Part shown: positions 1 through 12,629 of the stretch, one piece after another
How the letters are laid out: each line of letters starts with the position of its first letter
Numbering within the stretch: the stretch's first letter is position 1
Assembly (NCBI GenBank): GCA_027943335.1
Contig: BSBK01005136.1
Span: 124,001-188,000, forward strand
Source: Chamaecyparis obtusa
Lineage: Eukaryota; Streptophyta; Pinopsida; Cupressales; Cupressaceae
Direction: 5' to 3'
Length of the DNA: 64,000 nucleotides
Position numbers and translations under genes: made by a program
The notes under the pieces: generated by a model
Told to the model about the DNA's origin: nothing
The model's database searches: none
Seen by the model: the letters and a program-made list of their open reading frames with translations, nothing else

Positions 1-781
1 ACTGATCTCTAGATTATTCAATAGAATAATATCAAATTATTACTAATCTCAACAATATGTTACCTCCTCTCTCACTATGCCAAGTTGCATTGACTAGTAC
101 ACCAAATCTCAATTTCAGATCTCTATACCTCACATGTCTTCCTTAAAAAATTTTCTTTCACAATTTCAGTGACCCTTTTCTTCACTTCATTTCTTGCACT
201 CATATTAATATCCAACAAGGAAAAACATTCCTTCCTTTATGCCACACTCAATTAATTAAAAATGATTTGGCATCCAATTACAAAATAAAAGTTTCCACAC
301 GTTACATCAAAATTACACAAAACTGTCAGCTTCCAATTATAATAATTCTTCACTCATACAACCTCAAAGTTTGCACTATCATCCACATGGCTAAAAATAT
401 GTCTTCAATAGCTCTCTAAGTACAAAAAACTAGATTCCATCCAGATTAGGAGATATCATTCGATTTCCACAAACCGCTACTCAGGAACACTACCTGAATA
501 CTACTTCCACCAAAATGCTAATAAGTTTTGTGAATAAATGAATTACCATCTGTGCTCTTAACCATCAACATAAGACATAAAAAAGAGTAAATCCTTAACA
601 TCACATAGCTCTATCTACAATATCCCACATGCACTAATCAAAATAGTGTTTGTTCCTTTGCAAATCTCTAGTAGATCACTGTGTTAACATAAATGACAAC
701 CATAGTCATGAATGCAACAAAAATTGCTATAGAATAGCTGCCAATACTCTCATAGGATATATTCAACATTCATTCCTAACA
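1..781 (-). repeat. Copia1 3' LTR (truncated by window edge)
   Basis: The start aligns with position 5776 and the end (CCTAACA) with 6555, so this is about the last two-thirds of a 1.2-kb LTR in plus coordinates. It is bounded on the right by the minus-strand polypurine tract. No gene is seen in it; the small open frame at 650-895 runs across the LTR edge and resembles nothing I know. Confidence 0.9.
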
Positions 782-982
782 ATCTCCCCCATTGGGATTG
801 ATGGAAACATAGATGAAAATACATCCAATGTTCCAAAAATCCAACACTGCAATATTGCTGCTCTGGAAAAAATATTTTTGAATCCACTTCATTAATTAAA
901 TCTTGCTTCATTTTCCTATTCAATTCTCTCCAACAAATGGTATAAATTTTTTTTCAATGTAAAGTTCTCCCCCATTGACATC
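782..982 (-). other. Copia1 polypurine tract, with a second upstream copy
   Basis: Read on the minus strand, AATGGGGGAGAT at 793-782 abuts the 3' LTR and is the expected plus-strand priming site. A second copy, TCAATGGGGGAGAA, lies at about 980-965, some 185 bases upstream. The plus-strand Copias here show the same doubling. The segment 795-1188 is otherwise unexplained 3' untranslated sequence. Confidence 0.75.
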
Positions 983-1188
983 AATGATAGAAATTTCATC
1001 ATTATGTCAACAACAACTCCAATGTCAAAAGACACTATAGAAAAAATACATTAACTAGAGTCCTTATGACTCAACTTAGATACACATACTCCCCAATAGA
1101 GGAAGTACCAACATCCAGTCCAGAAGAAAGATAAGGCTCATATACCAATGGATAGATGAAACCAATTGCATCTATTTTCAAAATTAGG

Positions 1189-3000
1189 CTAGGGCATAAC
1201 CCCAAGCATACCTCTCAGATACGCATATGTATCCTTAGGAAAAGGCTTTGTAAATATATCTTCTATCTACTCCTTTATGCTTATGTATTCATGTATGACT
1301 TCTTTCTCAGCAACTTTCTCTCTTACTACATGATACTTAATCTCTATATGCTTTGTCTTATAATGTAATATAGGGTTCTTAGACAATAGGTGGTGTTGTC
1401 ACAATGTATAACAATAGGTTCAACAAAATTTATTTCAATATCCTTTAGCATCTTCTTTATCCAAATTATCTGGTTACAATTTTTTGCTATTGCTACATAT
1501 TTTTCTTCTACTATGCTCTATAAAATACATTTTTGCTTCTTTCTTAGTGAAGAAACTGATCTTCCTCCAAGGAAAAATGCTCCACCACTGGTGCTCTTTT
1601 TATCATCAACACTGCCTCCCCAATCAGCATCTATACATGCACATAGGGTAAAATCATTAGATTTTTCATACCATAATCTATAGTCCATTGTGCCTCTTAA
1701 ATATCTCAGTATCCTCTTTACTACTGCATAATGTGATTCTCTAAGTTCAACATGAAATCTTGCTACAATTCCAACTAAATGTTGTATATTAGATCTTGTA
1801 TGTCTCAAGTACTACAATCCTCCAATCATAGATCTATACTTTTTCTTTTCAACTATAGGAGTTTCATCTATGCTAGATAATTTATCTCTAGTTACCAAAG
1901 GTGATCCAACTAGTTTATAGTTCTCTATTCCAAATCTCTTGAATAAGTCATTCAGGTACTTTGTTTGGCTTACAAAAATACCATCACTATTTTGTGTTAT
2001 TTGTAATCCCAAAAAGTATTTTATTTCACCAGTCATACTCATTTCATATTTAGTCTTCATTTCATTAGCAAATTTTTCACTGGCTTCATCTTCTCCTCCA
2101 AAAGTAATGTCATAAAAAAAATTAACTACAATCAAGAAACCATTTTCAATTTAATTTGTATACAGGTTGCTATCAGTTGTGCCTTTTGTAAATCTTAATT
2201 TTAACAAATACTTATCCAATCTTTCATACCAAGTTCTAGGTGTTTGTTTTAGTCCATATAAAGCTTTCTTTAGTTTACATACAATGTCTCCTTCTTGAGT
2301 CAAAGGAAAACCTATTTGGCTTCTCAATGTAGGCTTCTTCTTCCAATTCACCATTTAGAAATTTTGACCTCACATCCATCTAATATACTTTGAATTTCTT
2401 GTAAGCTGCATAGACCAAAAAAATTCTTACTTCTTTAATTCTTGCTACTGGTCCAAAGTTCTCTTCATAGTCAATTCCTTCTTGTTGTGAGTATGTCTTA
2501 CATACCATTCTTTCTTTCTTCCTTACTACTTCTCCTTGTTCATTCATCTTGTTTTTGAATACCCATTTAGCTCCTATAACATTCTTATCTTTAGGTCTAG
2601 GGATCAATTCCCATGTCTTGTTCTCTTCAATCTGATCTAGTTCTTCTTTCATAGCTTTAATCCAATGTTCATCTTCACAAGCTTCACTAGTAGATTTAGG
2701 TTCAATTTGAGAAATCAAACATAACTATTCTTGTACCTTATTTCAAGTTAGAACTCTTCTGTTAATGCTTCCAATAATCTACTCAATAGGATGATTCCTT
2801 GATGAATTCCTGTTAGGTGTCACTGTGTTAGATCTCACATTAGGTGTCAGTTCTTCAATGATTTCACTTTGATTTTCATTCAATAAATCACTATTAATTT
2901 CATAGAATAATTTAGTAGTCTCAATATTAGGTCTCAATATTGGGTCTAGGATGAGTTCCTTCATCTAATTCATAATCAAGCATTCTTTCCTAAGTTTTGA
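1189..3000 (-). pseudogene. Copia1 reverse transcriptase and RNase H remnant
   Basis: Minus-strand fragments give, in order, the integrase-RT linker (2964-2779), the RT start with NVIGAKWVFKNKMNE and CKTYSQQEGIDYEENF (2718-2380), the RT core with LKKALYGLKQTPRTWYERL (2354-2151), and the region around the active site (2135-1812). The expected YVDD reads FFYD, so the first catalytic aspartate is replaced. RNase H follows, with ADWGGSVDDKKSTSGG (1808-1518), and ends at a TAG at 1191-1189 after DIFTKPFPKDT. At least four stops or frameshifts separate the pieces. RVT_2-type Copia RT is established knowledge; loss of function is inferred from the breaks. Confidence 0.92.
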
Positions 3001-3974
3001 ACTTTTCATCAACTTTAACACTTGCGCTCTCAACAATAGTCTTAGTTCTCTTATTGTAATATCTATAAGCTTTTCTCTTCAAAGAATATCCAAGAAATAT
3101 ACCTTCATCACTTCTAGGATCAAACTTTCCAATATCATCATCTCTTTATATAACATTTGCTTCAAAAAATTCTAAAATACTTAACTGAGGGTGCATGTCC
3201 AAACTGTAATTCATAGGGTGTCTTGTTTGTGTCTATTTTGATTTGTACTCTATTCATTGTATACACTATTGTGTTCACTACTTCTCTCCAGAATATCTTT
3301 GCTAAATCATTCTCAAATAACATAGCTCTTGCTACTTCAGTCATTGATTTGTTTCTTATTTCTACAATACCATTTTATTTAGGTGTTCTAGGGGCTGAAA
3401 ACTATCTCTTAATACCATTCACTTCAAAAAAGGTGTTAAACTCTCTATAAGTAATTTCTCCACCTCTATTAGATCTCAAACATTTAATCTTCATTCCAGA
3501 TTCATTCTGAATTTTATCCTTAATGATTTTAAACTTATCAAATTCTTCAGACTTTTCTTTAAGAAATGAAATCCACATCATTCTTGTAAAATCATCAAGA
3601 AGAATCATAAAATACCTTTCTCCATAGAATCCTCTAGTCCTTGTAAGACTGCTCAAGTTTGTATGAACAATCCCCAACTTCTCTGCAGATGTAAACTTCT
3701 TACATGGAAATGAACTTCTCTTTTGTTTAGCCATCACACAGTCCTTGCAAATCATGTTAGTTGGCCTCATAATTTTAGGAAAATCTCTTATTGCAAGTGT
3801 AGTACTCACTTTCACAATGTTATCAATTTTTATATGACAAAACCTTATGTGCCATAACAAACTATCATCAATCTTAGTAATCAAACATGTCATCTTAGTA
3901 GGATTCAATTGAAATACATTACCTCTTGTTCTAGATCCAGTGCCAATCAAATTGAAATGTTTATCTTTTATCAC
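3001..3974 (-). pseudogene. Copia1 integrase remnant
   Basis: Frames 3974-3402 and 3344-3162 (minus) hold a GAG-pre-integrase zinc finger (WHIRFCHIKIDN then CKDC) and an rve-type catalytic core. The first expected aspartate (usually in an HIDLCGP-like motif) reads HTNLSS, so it is Asn. The second motif LLDDFTRMMW and the final glutamate (NGIVEIRN) are kept. The C-terminal TPYELQFG and VKYFRIF motifs are those of Copia integrases. A stop lies between the two frames. Confidence 0.9.
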
Positions 3975-5327
3975 ATAAGTTTTCTCAGTAAACCAAACTT
4001 GATATCCCTTATAAACTAACTATCCAACACTCAAAATATTATGTTTCAAACCATCCACAATGTAAACATCATTAGTATTGGTCTTCCCATCAAGAGTAAT
4101 AGATCCTATACCTTTAATCAAACAAGGTGAATTGTTTCCAACTCTAACAACTCCTCCATCATAATTGTTAAACTTTATAAAATTTCTCATGTCTCTAGTC
4201 ATATGATGTGAACAACCACTATCTATAATCCAATAAACTTTCTTTTCAACTTCAGAAACTAGGCCTTTTTCTTGCTTAACATCTATTTTAGGATTTTCTT
4301 CTTTAATTGCTACAAATCCTATGTCATCATTATTTTTAGTATCACTTTAACTTAGGGTTCTTTCTATACTAGCTTCAAGTTCTTCATCATTTTCATAATA
4401 ACATTCCTTAGATCTTCTAGGCTTGAAATTGTTTCTGTGCTTTTTAACTCTCTTAGGAAATTTAGATGCAAAATGAACATATTCTTAACAAGTCCAAAAT
4501 TTAAAAAAATTCTTACTGTCTGGTTCTCTCTTCACCAGAAAGGCAATGCCTTCTTCAATCTTCTTGTCTTCTTCATTTCTAGATCTATTGCTACTAGCAT
4601 AATCTCCACTCACATTGATGCTTCTTGAAAAAGTAGGGAAAACACTAAGAGCATTGAATGTTGTGTCCATTCTAGGCAAGTCTCATAATAACCTTACATT
4701 CATTTCTACTACTTCCAATCTTCCAAGAAGAGTCTCTCTTGTAAAGTTTGAAATACAAGTTATATCTTGTTCAATAATCTATGTTGTCTTCTTAAATGCA
4801 AGAGTTAATGTCCTCAGAATTTTCCATATCACTTCATTCTTTTTCTTTGTTCCTCGACAAGATTTTATGACTCCAACAATTTCTGACATTCTACCAATTT
4901 AGCTTCTAACAAATTCATCTTCCATCATTCTTACATCTTCAAATGCACATATCCAATTATGTAATCTAACTTTCTTTTCATGTTCATCACCTTCAAAAGT
5001 AGAGTGTAAAGCTTTCAAAATTTCATAAGATTTTTTCAAACATTTTACCTAACTGTACTCATTCTTTGGAAGGGCTCACAAAAGAACTTCTCTAGCAAGT
5101 ATGTTACATAATGAATAGATCTCTGTCATCATTACTACATGTTTCAATATTTCTTCATCAATGATAGTCTTATCATTCTTAGTAATCAACCAATAACCTA
5201 GTCCTAAGCACAGTGGATGTGTCTTCATCTTTTCTTTCCAGCTATCAAAATTCACTTCATTAAACTTAGGGCTTTCTTTCCTGAAATTCACCATGGATCT
5301 CCTTAGGCTGCTAAACTTTTCTTTCAA
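3975..5327 (-). pseudogene. Copia1 gag and protease remnant
   Basis: The likely start is the Met at 5327 (minus), ten bases beyond the PBS. The N-terminus has NFRKESPKFNEVNFDSWKEK, a Copia gag entry motif. The gag zinc knuckle near 4490 is damaged: it reads FWTC-stop-EYVHFASKF, with expected cysteines lost. The aspartic protease follows with WIIDSGCSHHMT near 4240-4200 and LDGKTNTNDV and GLKHNILSVG further on (4202-4020). Multiple stops interrupt it. Frames at 5327-5076 and 4679-4485 are the longest survivors. Confidence 0.88.
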
Positions 5328-5336
5328 GGACCTGTT

Positions 5337-5348
5337 GCTCTGATACCA
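5337..5348 (-). other. Copia1 primer-binding site (initiator tRNA-Met)
   Basis: On the minus strand the 12 bases read TGGTATCAGAGC, the standard plant Copia site complementary to the 3' end of initiator tRNA-Met. It lies two bases inside the 5' LTR and fixes both the element's orientation and its LTR boundary. Confidence 0.93.
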
Positions 5349-5350
5349 AT

Positions 5351-6555
5351 TGTTAGAAACTAAAGTGCACCAAGAAAACTGGGGGGAGGGGGGGTGGTGA
5401 ATCAGTTATCAAATAATTATAACTTTTATCAACTTCAATAGATTTTAACCATGTAAGAAATATAACCAACAACCATAGAAAGATATTCATACACAATAAC
5501 GCAATGACACAAGATATGTTGACTAGGGAACCTCTTGATCAAAGAGTAAACCCCAGTTGGAATGATACCCACAAAAGATGCACTAATATGAATATTCCTT
5601 GTGAAAGGATAGACTCTATTAGGAGTCTTATGAAATATATTTAGTACATATGAATCCTTGTTAGGAGATTTTGAATCCCTGCTAAAAGATTCTAACCTTG
5701 TTAGGAGTTATAGAAGATAGAAGGACCCACTACCCAAATAGCTTCAATGGCAAGATCACTGGACACACTATCCAACTGATCTCTAGATTATTCAATATAA
5801 TAATATCAAATTATTAATGATCTCAGCAATATGTTACATCCTCTCTCACTATGCCAAGCTACACTAACTACTACACCATATCTCAATTTTAGATCTATGT
5901 ACCTCACATGTTTTCCTTCACAATTTTACTTTCACAATTTCATTGACTCTTTTCTTCACTTCATTTCCTAAACTCATATTAATATCCAAAAATGAAAAAC
6001 ATTACTTCCTTTATACCAAACTAAAGTAATTACAAATGAGTCAGCATCCAATTACAAAATAAAAGTTTCCACACATTACATCAAAATTACACAAAATTTT
6101 TAGCTTCCAATTACAATAATTTTTCACTCGTGTGACCTCAAAGTTTGCAATATCATCCATGTCACTAACTATATGTCTTCAACTACTCTCTAACTACACA
6201 AAACTAGATTCCATCTTAATTAGGAGATATCATCTGATTTCCACAAACCACTACTCAGGAACACTACCTGAATATTGCTTCCACCAAAATGCTAATAACT
6301 TTCATCAATAAATGAATTACCATCTACACTCTTAACCATCAACATAAGACATAACAAAGAGTAAATCCTAAACATTGCATAGCTCTATCTACAATATCCC
6401 ATGTGTGATAATCCAAATACTATCTACTCCTCTACAAATCTCTAGTAGATCACTATGTTGACATCAATGACAATCACAGTCATGAATGCAACAATAATTG
6501 CTACATAATGGCTGCCAATACTCCCATAGGATATATTCACCATTGATTCCTAACA
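5351..6555 (-). repeat. Copia1 5' LTR (1,205 bp)
   Basis: Starts TGTTAGAAA and ends TTCCTAACA in plus coordinates, with the PBS immediately left. It matches the partial LTR at 1-781. Near its left edge is a G-rich run (5381-5398, two G blocks) followed by TGGTGAATCAG. The same poly(G/C) signature recurs at the 3' end of the other long Copia LTRs in this window. Confidence 0.93.
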
Positions 6556-6698
6556 CTATTGATTTTAAAAACCCTATATTTAATGAAAATAATAGTAGTA
6601 AAATGTTTAGAGATACTAACCATGCAGATAAGAAACTTGTTGAAGATAGAAATAGAAGAAATGCAATTTTATGCTTTAGATGCAACAAGATTGGACAC
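6556..6698 (+). pseudogene. Element X gag remnant, left part with split zinc knuckle
   Basis: An open plus-strand frame ends in CFRCNKIGH and is cut by Gypsy1 right after the histidine codon. The rest of the knuckle (IAMNC) resumes at 18952, rebuilding CX2CX4HX4C across the 12-kb insertion. This is a retroelement gag nucleocapsid segment. It is also cut on the left by Copia1, so the N-terminal part is outside the window. Copia-type gag is likely but not provable from this piece. Confidence 0.8.
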
Positions 6699-9385
6699 TG
6701 TTGGTGTTTCAAAATGGCTTATGCTCTTAGGCTACCAATATACTCTCAAATAGATTTTAGGAGTGGTTAGTTCCAAAATGTAGAAGTATCTTAGGGTAAT
6801 TGGACCAACTATAGGGACAAGACTGCCCTCTTCACTTTTGGCTCTGCAAAACCAACGCGGGTGCACCTAACCGAGTGAAAACTATACCTTACACACCAAA
6901 GACTAGGTTCATATAACAGATGATAGCAAGAAAGTACTAAATTTCAACCTTAAATTCATTGACTCTCTATTGCAATGGGGTAACCAAACTACAAAACTAA
7001 ATATTTAAAGCTTAAAATGGTTCTTGAGTTTAAGATTTGGATTGCAACAACTTCAATCAATTATGTTAACAAGAGATTTACTCATTTAGGCCAGTGCCTC
7101 ATCCATTGAGAAATATTTCTTAGACATAAAAGATACACAAATTAGAGAATATCTAAGATTCATAGCATAAATACATTAACCACAATCCTTACTGCTTACA
7201 AGAATCCTTATGTAGACAAGGGTAAACTCACATCCCATCTTAGAGCATCATTTAATCCAATCCCAGATTAGAACTCAAGAATGAAGATACATACATAAAA
7301 CAATATGTAATCAACTAGAAAGCTCAAAGCCTACCTTACTTGACATAGAGGAGAGAGAAGAATCATATATTTGTATTAAGTATGATGAATCTTTTCTGTG
7401 CATACAATCAGTCACAACAAATCATGCTTGCAAACTATAGCTTAGACCTACAACTTTTATCTCTCATAAACAAGCACTAAAGCAAAAATTTTAAAACCCT
7501 GACCAAGAATAGGGATCACCAAGAAATAGATTATGAACACCTAACTCCCAATTCCTTTGAATGATCATGGAAAATCCTTTTAACTCAAGGATTGCAACAA
7601 GAAACTTATGATCATTCAAAGAAACAATTCAAAATCACCTAACTCAAATGAACAAATGAATGCAGACAAGACAGGCACCAAGTGCAAGGCCAGTGAGATC
7701 AAAAAATCACAAACTCTACAACCAACATGACCATGTACTAACTTCAAGGACAAAATCATCACAAAATCCCCATTAATTTTGGCTGCAACAGAGAATGCAT
7801 GACCCACCTTTCAATCTTTTCTTAGCAGAGGCTCCCAAGGACATGCTATATCATGCTGGAAAAACTACTAGGATCATCTTCATAAATTCTCACCTGCAAC
7901 CAAGCTGAAAATGACAAAAATGGTCCTTCAAAATGGCTCTTTCAACACACTGTCTCCTAACCCTACAAAGAAACCCTTGAAACATTTGAAAAATGATGGT
8001 AATGACCACTTGATCTATTTTTAAAACACAACCATTGATCTAATTTCTTCCTGGCAGATCGAGCAGCATGAAATTATCCTTCAATAGTCAACAAAACCTT
8101 TTAAAATACATCACCTCCTCATTAATCCCTTGACCAATGAAAATTGAGCACATTGGTAATGAAACGGCAAGCCTAGACCCACTCTGTATAAGCTTTAGAT
8201 CGAACAGTGATCTTATAATCTTATAGCTCTAACAGACCCTACGAGATCTTATGTCATCCATTAGATCATCCATACTAGCATCTCAATTGAATCTTTCAAG
8301 CCCATTAACATGTCCTTATCATTTTCTAGCTTGGCCAATCAAAACAAAACAGCTTAGCAACACAGTGGCAGATGGTCCTACTTGTTCTCAGAAAACACTT
8401 AACCTTTGTTACTCTGTGAATATGCGACTGAAGGGAAACTCTAAGTCACTTAATGCTTTCTTTAACTATAGTCTGGTCAAATGATTTAGCGAACAAAGCA
8501 TTTCACTAAATCACTTAATCCTTTCTTAACAACCAGTTGTATTTCATGAATGCACCAAAAACCTTTATTTGCCAGTTCACTAAAACATTTAGAACCCAGC
8601 CAAATATTATGACATTAAGCAACCAAAGGGGATTTTAGACCTCCACCAAAGTTTATCAAAACTACCAAACTTTAGAAAATACATAGTCGCCAATTTATTG
8701 AAATATTTCACAACCTTGGGCCTACCTAGTGCCACCTGTCAACCCTTCATTTGCTGCTACTACTCAGTGACCTCTGACAAGGACCCACTACCCATTGGTA
8801 TCTAATTAGATGGTGGATGCAAGATCACATGGGGGAAGAATATTCCATGTGAACATGCATCGACCATTGATCAAAATCTTGGACATCAGGTTCCTTTGAC
8901 AAGTTCCAACTCATTATCATGTGGACCAATTAAAAACCACAATCTGTTGACATGTAGTAGTAGACCTGCTTCATTGAAAAGATACATCATAAAGGAGAAT
9001 TAATGGCCATCTTAAGATCACATGCCTCTAACACACTCTATAAGAACATACACCCACTGTTAGATTGAGATGGTGTCAGAGAGTCTAGGCCCAGGAAAAA
9101 TACAAAGGCTAAAAATATTAGGACAATTTAAGCGCTGGGACTTAGGAAAAAATAAAGGGAAGACCTCCGCGGGGTGATAAAAAATTAAAACACATGCTTT
9201 ATAAAATTTAAGTGGCTTGAAAAGTAACACAAAAAATAGATTTAAAACCAGGGCACACTAGGGTTTTCAACTCAAATGGGTAGATTTTTTGAAATTTTGC
9301 CTAGGGTTTAGCTGGAAAAATGGAAAACTAATTGCAGAGGCACAAGAAACATGATGTAACCATGGAATTTTTAGTTGTGCTAATA
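6699..9385 (-). repeat. Gypsy1 3' LTR
   Basis: Matches 16258-18946 along its length. Begins TGTTGGTGTTTC and ends GTGCTAATA, a decayed form of an expected TAACA end. It carries a tRNA-like piece (7088-7110) and an imperfect hairpin around 8820-8875 with AATATTCC in the loop side. A motif at 9165-9185, read on the minus strand as TTATCACCCCGCGGAGGTC, is shared with the LTR at 62817. The open frames at 7616-7807 (minus) and 8251-8484 (plus) have broken or unrecognisable counterparts in the other LTR, so I do not call them genes. Confidence 0.92.
7088..7110 (-). other. tRNA-Arg-like segment in Gypsy1 3' LTR
   Basis: On the minus strand this reads CTCAATGGATGAGGCACTGG, close to the D-arm region of plant tRNA-Arg (CCCAATGGATAAGGCGCTGG). 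It lies about 390-410 bases from the LTR 3' end. Copies at comparable positions occur in four other LTRs here. Confidence 0.6.
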
Positions 9386-9559
9386 GTGGCTCATAGTCAG
9401 AGACATGTATCTCCTACAGATACAACAAGTAAGCTAGAATCTCCTAGAAGAGCAAACCAAATCAAAACTTTGACCCAAAAACAACATGACTATACAGAGA
9501 AAAACCTAAACTACTTCTCATGGCAAAGATACTTTAGGAGAAGAAAAACTTTAGGAATT

Positions 9560-10766
9560 TTCCATGAACAAGCAATTCCAAAGTACCACCAGTCAAATCC
9601 TTCAGGACATAAGAATCTGTTCCCCATTTTCTTTCAATAAGATAAGGGCCCAACTAGATAGGATCAAACTTGCCTTGCTTTCCTTTATCTTCTAATCTTA
9701 AATTCCACATCAAAACAAGATCATCTACTTCAAAACTTCTCTGGGTAGCCCTTTTATCAAATAGATTCTTACACTACCTCTGTAATCTTTCATTTCTTTC
9801 ATGTGCATCTCTCCTCACCTCATCCAACTAGATCAACTCATCCATTCTTAGCCTCATCTCATCATCTAAATCTTCATCATGTGCCTGGACAAACTTATAC
9901 ATCTGCAATAGATTATTTTGAGCCAATTAGTCATTTATCCCATACACTCAATCAAAGGGAGCACAGCCTATGGCCTTCTTTATAGTTACCTTGTCAGCCC
10001 ATAATGCTAACCGTAACTTTGAGTCCCAAGCTTTCTTATTTTTATCCAATACTCTCTTAAGAATCTTAATTAGACTTTTGTTACTAGACTTAGCCTAGCC
10101 ATTTCCTTGTGGATGATATGGGGAAGAGAATGAAATGTCTATCCCATACTGCTGACAAAAATCATTAAATTCTTGTGATCTAAAACACATTATATTATCA
10201 ACCATAATTACCTTTGCAAAAACAAATCTAGTAAGAATATTTTGCATTACAAAATCTATCACAACATTTCTAGTAGCCTTTCTAGTAGGGATAGCTTCAA
10301 CCCACTTGGTAAAATTGTATGTTGCCACCAGTATATAAGAATGTCCACCACTAGACTTGTTTGGAATTTCTCCAATAAAATCTATACCCCACTTCTAAAA
10401 AGGATCCTAAATTGCAATAGGCCCGAGTGGAAAATTCCCACTAAATTTTAACTTACCAGCAAATCTCTGACATTCATCACATTTTCTTACAAACTGACAT
10501 GCATCCTTAAAAATTGTAGGCCAGTAGAATCTAGACCTAAGAATCTTGTGAGCTATGGTCTTTTCCATATAGTGCCCTCCACAAACACCTTGGTGCATTT
10601 CATCTATCAAGGCCTTGGATCTCTCATGGTCCAAGCATTTTAGTAACACTCCCTCATTGCTTCTCCATGATAATTTACCATGTATAATAGCATATCTTGC
10701 AGATTGCAACTTGATAGTTCTCCTTTTATTTTCATCCATTTCAGGGGGAAGGACCAATTTTTGCAA
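9560..10766 (-). pseudogene. Gypsy1 integrase remnant
   Basis: Minus frames 10766-10407 and 10328-10095 cover the H2C2 zinc finger (HQGVCGGHYM then CDEC) and the catalytic core. The usual ATDYFTKW reads ATYNFTKW, so the first catalytic aspartate is lost. The second (VDN) is present. The glutamate normally found after YHPQGNG is a lysine (AKSSNKSL) downstream of a stop. Broken sequence continues to a GPYLIERKW-like C-terminal motif near 9640. No chromodomain is seen, which fits Tat rather than chromoviruses. Confidence 0.88.
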
Positions 10767-10899
10767 GTAACCAATAACATCCTTGTACTAGTCACAGTAA
10801 TCCATATCACAAATATATGGCCTTTGTTCTTCTTCTAACATATTTACATGATTGGCAACTAAGTTTCTTTGTGCCATGAACTTTGCAAGACCTAAGCCT

Positions 10900-12490
10900 C
10901 TTATCAACTTTGTAACCTAAATGTCAATGTTAAATTATTGGATCCTATTGATCCATCTACATCTTTTCCCTAAAACCTCTTGTTGTACCAATACATCCTT
11001 AACTGCACTACTAGGAACATAAGCAACCACCTTAGCTCCTACAAGGTAACATCTAAAAGCCTTGACTGCTTTTACTAGGGCATAAGCCTGCTTCTCAGTA
11101 ATGTCATATTTTAGTTCTACTACTTGTAGGGATTTTCTTAAAAATGATATGGGTTGTTCATATCCATCTAAATTCTTTTGCAATAAAACTGTTGCAACTG
11201 TATGACAAGAGGCAAAAGAAAAAATCTGCATGGGCTTACCATAATCAAGCATTCTTAAAACTGGAGCATCTTTGATGGATTTTTTGATACTTCTAAAAGA
11301 TTCATCTATTTCTTCATTCCATTCAACCTTTGCCTCTTTTTCAACATTCTAGAGATGGGGATATTGATTTTTGCAAAATTTGTAACAAATCTCCTTATAA
11401 TGTTGACCTACCCAAAGAAGGATTGTATTCCTTTAACATTTCTAGGTGGGGAAAGCCTATCTATAGCCATAACCCTCTCAGGGTCAATCCTCACTCCATC
11501 ATTAGATACAATATGTCCCAAGAGTCTACCTTCCACAACACCAAAAGCACACTTTTTTGGATTCAAAGAAACCCCATATTCCAAAGCCCTGATAAAAATC
11601 TTCTCAAGATTCTCACAATGCTGACTCTCCTTATCTAAATATGTTGTGAGATCATCCTAATATACTACCAAAAAATTGTTTATAAATTCTTCAAAGGCCA
11701 CATCCATGGCTCTCTAAAAAGTAGCTCCAACATTTGTCAAACCAAAGGGCATTCTAACATAAACATATGTTCCCCAGGGGTTAGTGAATGCAATCTTAAA
11801 CTGTTATGACTCCTTGACCTTGACCTAATTATATTCAGAGAAGCCATCAATCATGGACATTAGCTCTAATCCAGTAACCCTCTACAACATATTTTCCATG
11901 TTAGGAAAACCATTATTATCCTTCAAATAATTGACATTCAGATTTCTAAAATCAACACACAACCTAATGTCACTATTCTTTTTTCTGACTGGAACCAAGT
12001 TTGACACCCAAGTAGAATGTCTAACAAGCTTGATGATCCTAGCATCTACCATCTTTTTGAGTTCATCTTGCATGTTGGGTGCCAAAGTAGGATTCATGGG
12101 TCCTAATTATTGCCTAAAAGGTTTGGTACCTTCCTTCAGTGGTATCTCATGTTGGAAGAGATCTTCTCTATAGGCTTTCAAATCATCATAGGACCATGCA
12201 AAAACATGTCTAAATTTTTTGAGAAGGTCAATCATATTTTTTCTAGTTCTTGGGGACAAACACCTACCTATATAAACATTTTTGGGTGCTTGACTTGTTC
12301 CTAGATTTATTTCCTCCAAGTCATTGATCTTATCAACAAATTTAGAAAAACAAGCCCTTTCTTTATTGTCAAATGCCCTCTCAAGAGCAACCAATCCCCT
12401 TGGGACCCTATTTGACTTCAATTTCAAAACTTCCTTCCCAAGAACACTTTCTTTCTCATTTTTTATGTCAACGTAAGTGCTAAAATCCAT
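10900..12490 (-). pseudogene. Gypsy1 reverse transcriptase and degenerate RNase H
   Basis: RT starts in frame 12490-12107 with FAWSYDDLKAYREDLFQHEI, continues with TWVSNLVPVRKKNSDIRLCV (12097-11882) and MPFGLTNVGATF. The active site reads VY-stop-DD near 11660. RNase H (11252-10935) aligns with Gypsy RNase H over ISFLRKSL and ITEKQAYALVKAVKAFRCYL. Its first motif reads FSFASCHT, where an aspartate is expected (YTDASD-like). A working copy of this domain is therefore unlikely to be catalytic; the extra RNase H upstream of RT keeps the full set. Confidence 0.9.
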
Positions 12491-12629
12491 TTCCTAACCA
12501 CCGAAATGAGACTCACACTGCAAGAATCTTAGAATATCTTGATCATCAAAAAATACTTGCCTATTTTCAACATTGTCTGGGATAGAAGGTCTAGACATAA
12601 AATCAATTTTGGATATCCCTACAAAAGTG

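Larger units (their letters stand above)
1..6555 (-). mobile_element. Copia1: near-complete, decayed Ty1/Copia retrotransposon
   Basis: Seen: bases 1-781 match 5776-6555, so two direct repeats (LTRs) flank a minus-strand interior. The interior order on the minus strand is PBS, gag, protease, integrase, RT, RNase H, polypurine tract; integrase before RT defines Copia. The left LTR runs off the window; by alignment about 425 bases are missing. The right LTR has TGTTAGAAA and TTCCTAACA inverted ends. The element interrupts a zinc-knuckle gag (Element X) at 6555/6556. All open frames are short and broken, so it is inactive. The left target-site duplication lies outside the window. Confidence 0.93.

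Noticed and set aside
8251..8484. Open frame in the Gypsy1 LTR as a protein gene
   Set aside because: It lies wholly in an LTR, is not kept intact in the partner LTR and has no recognisable domain.
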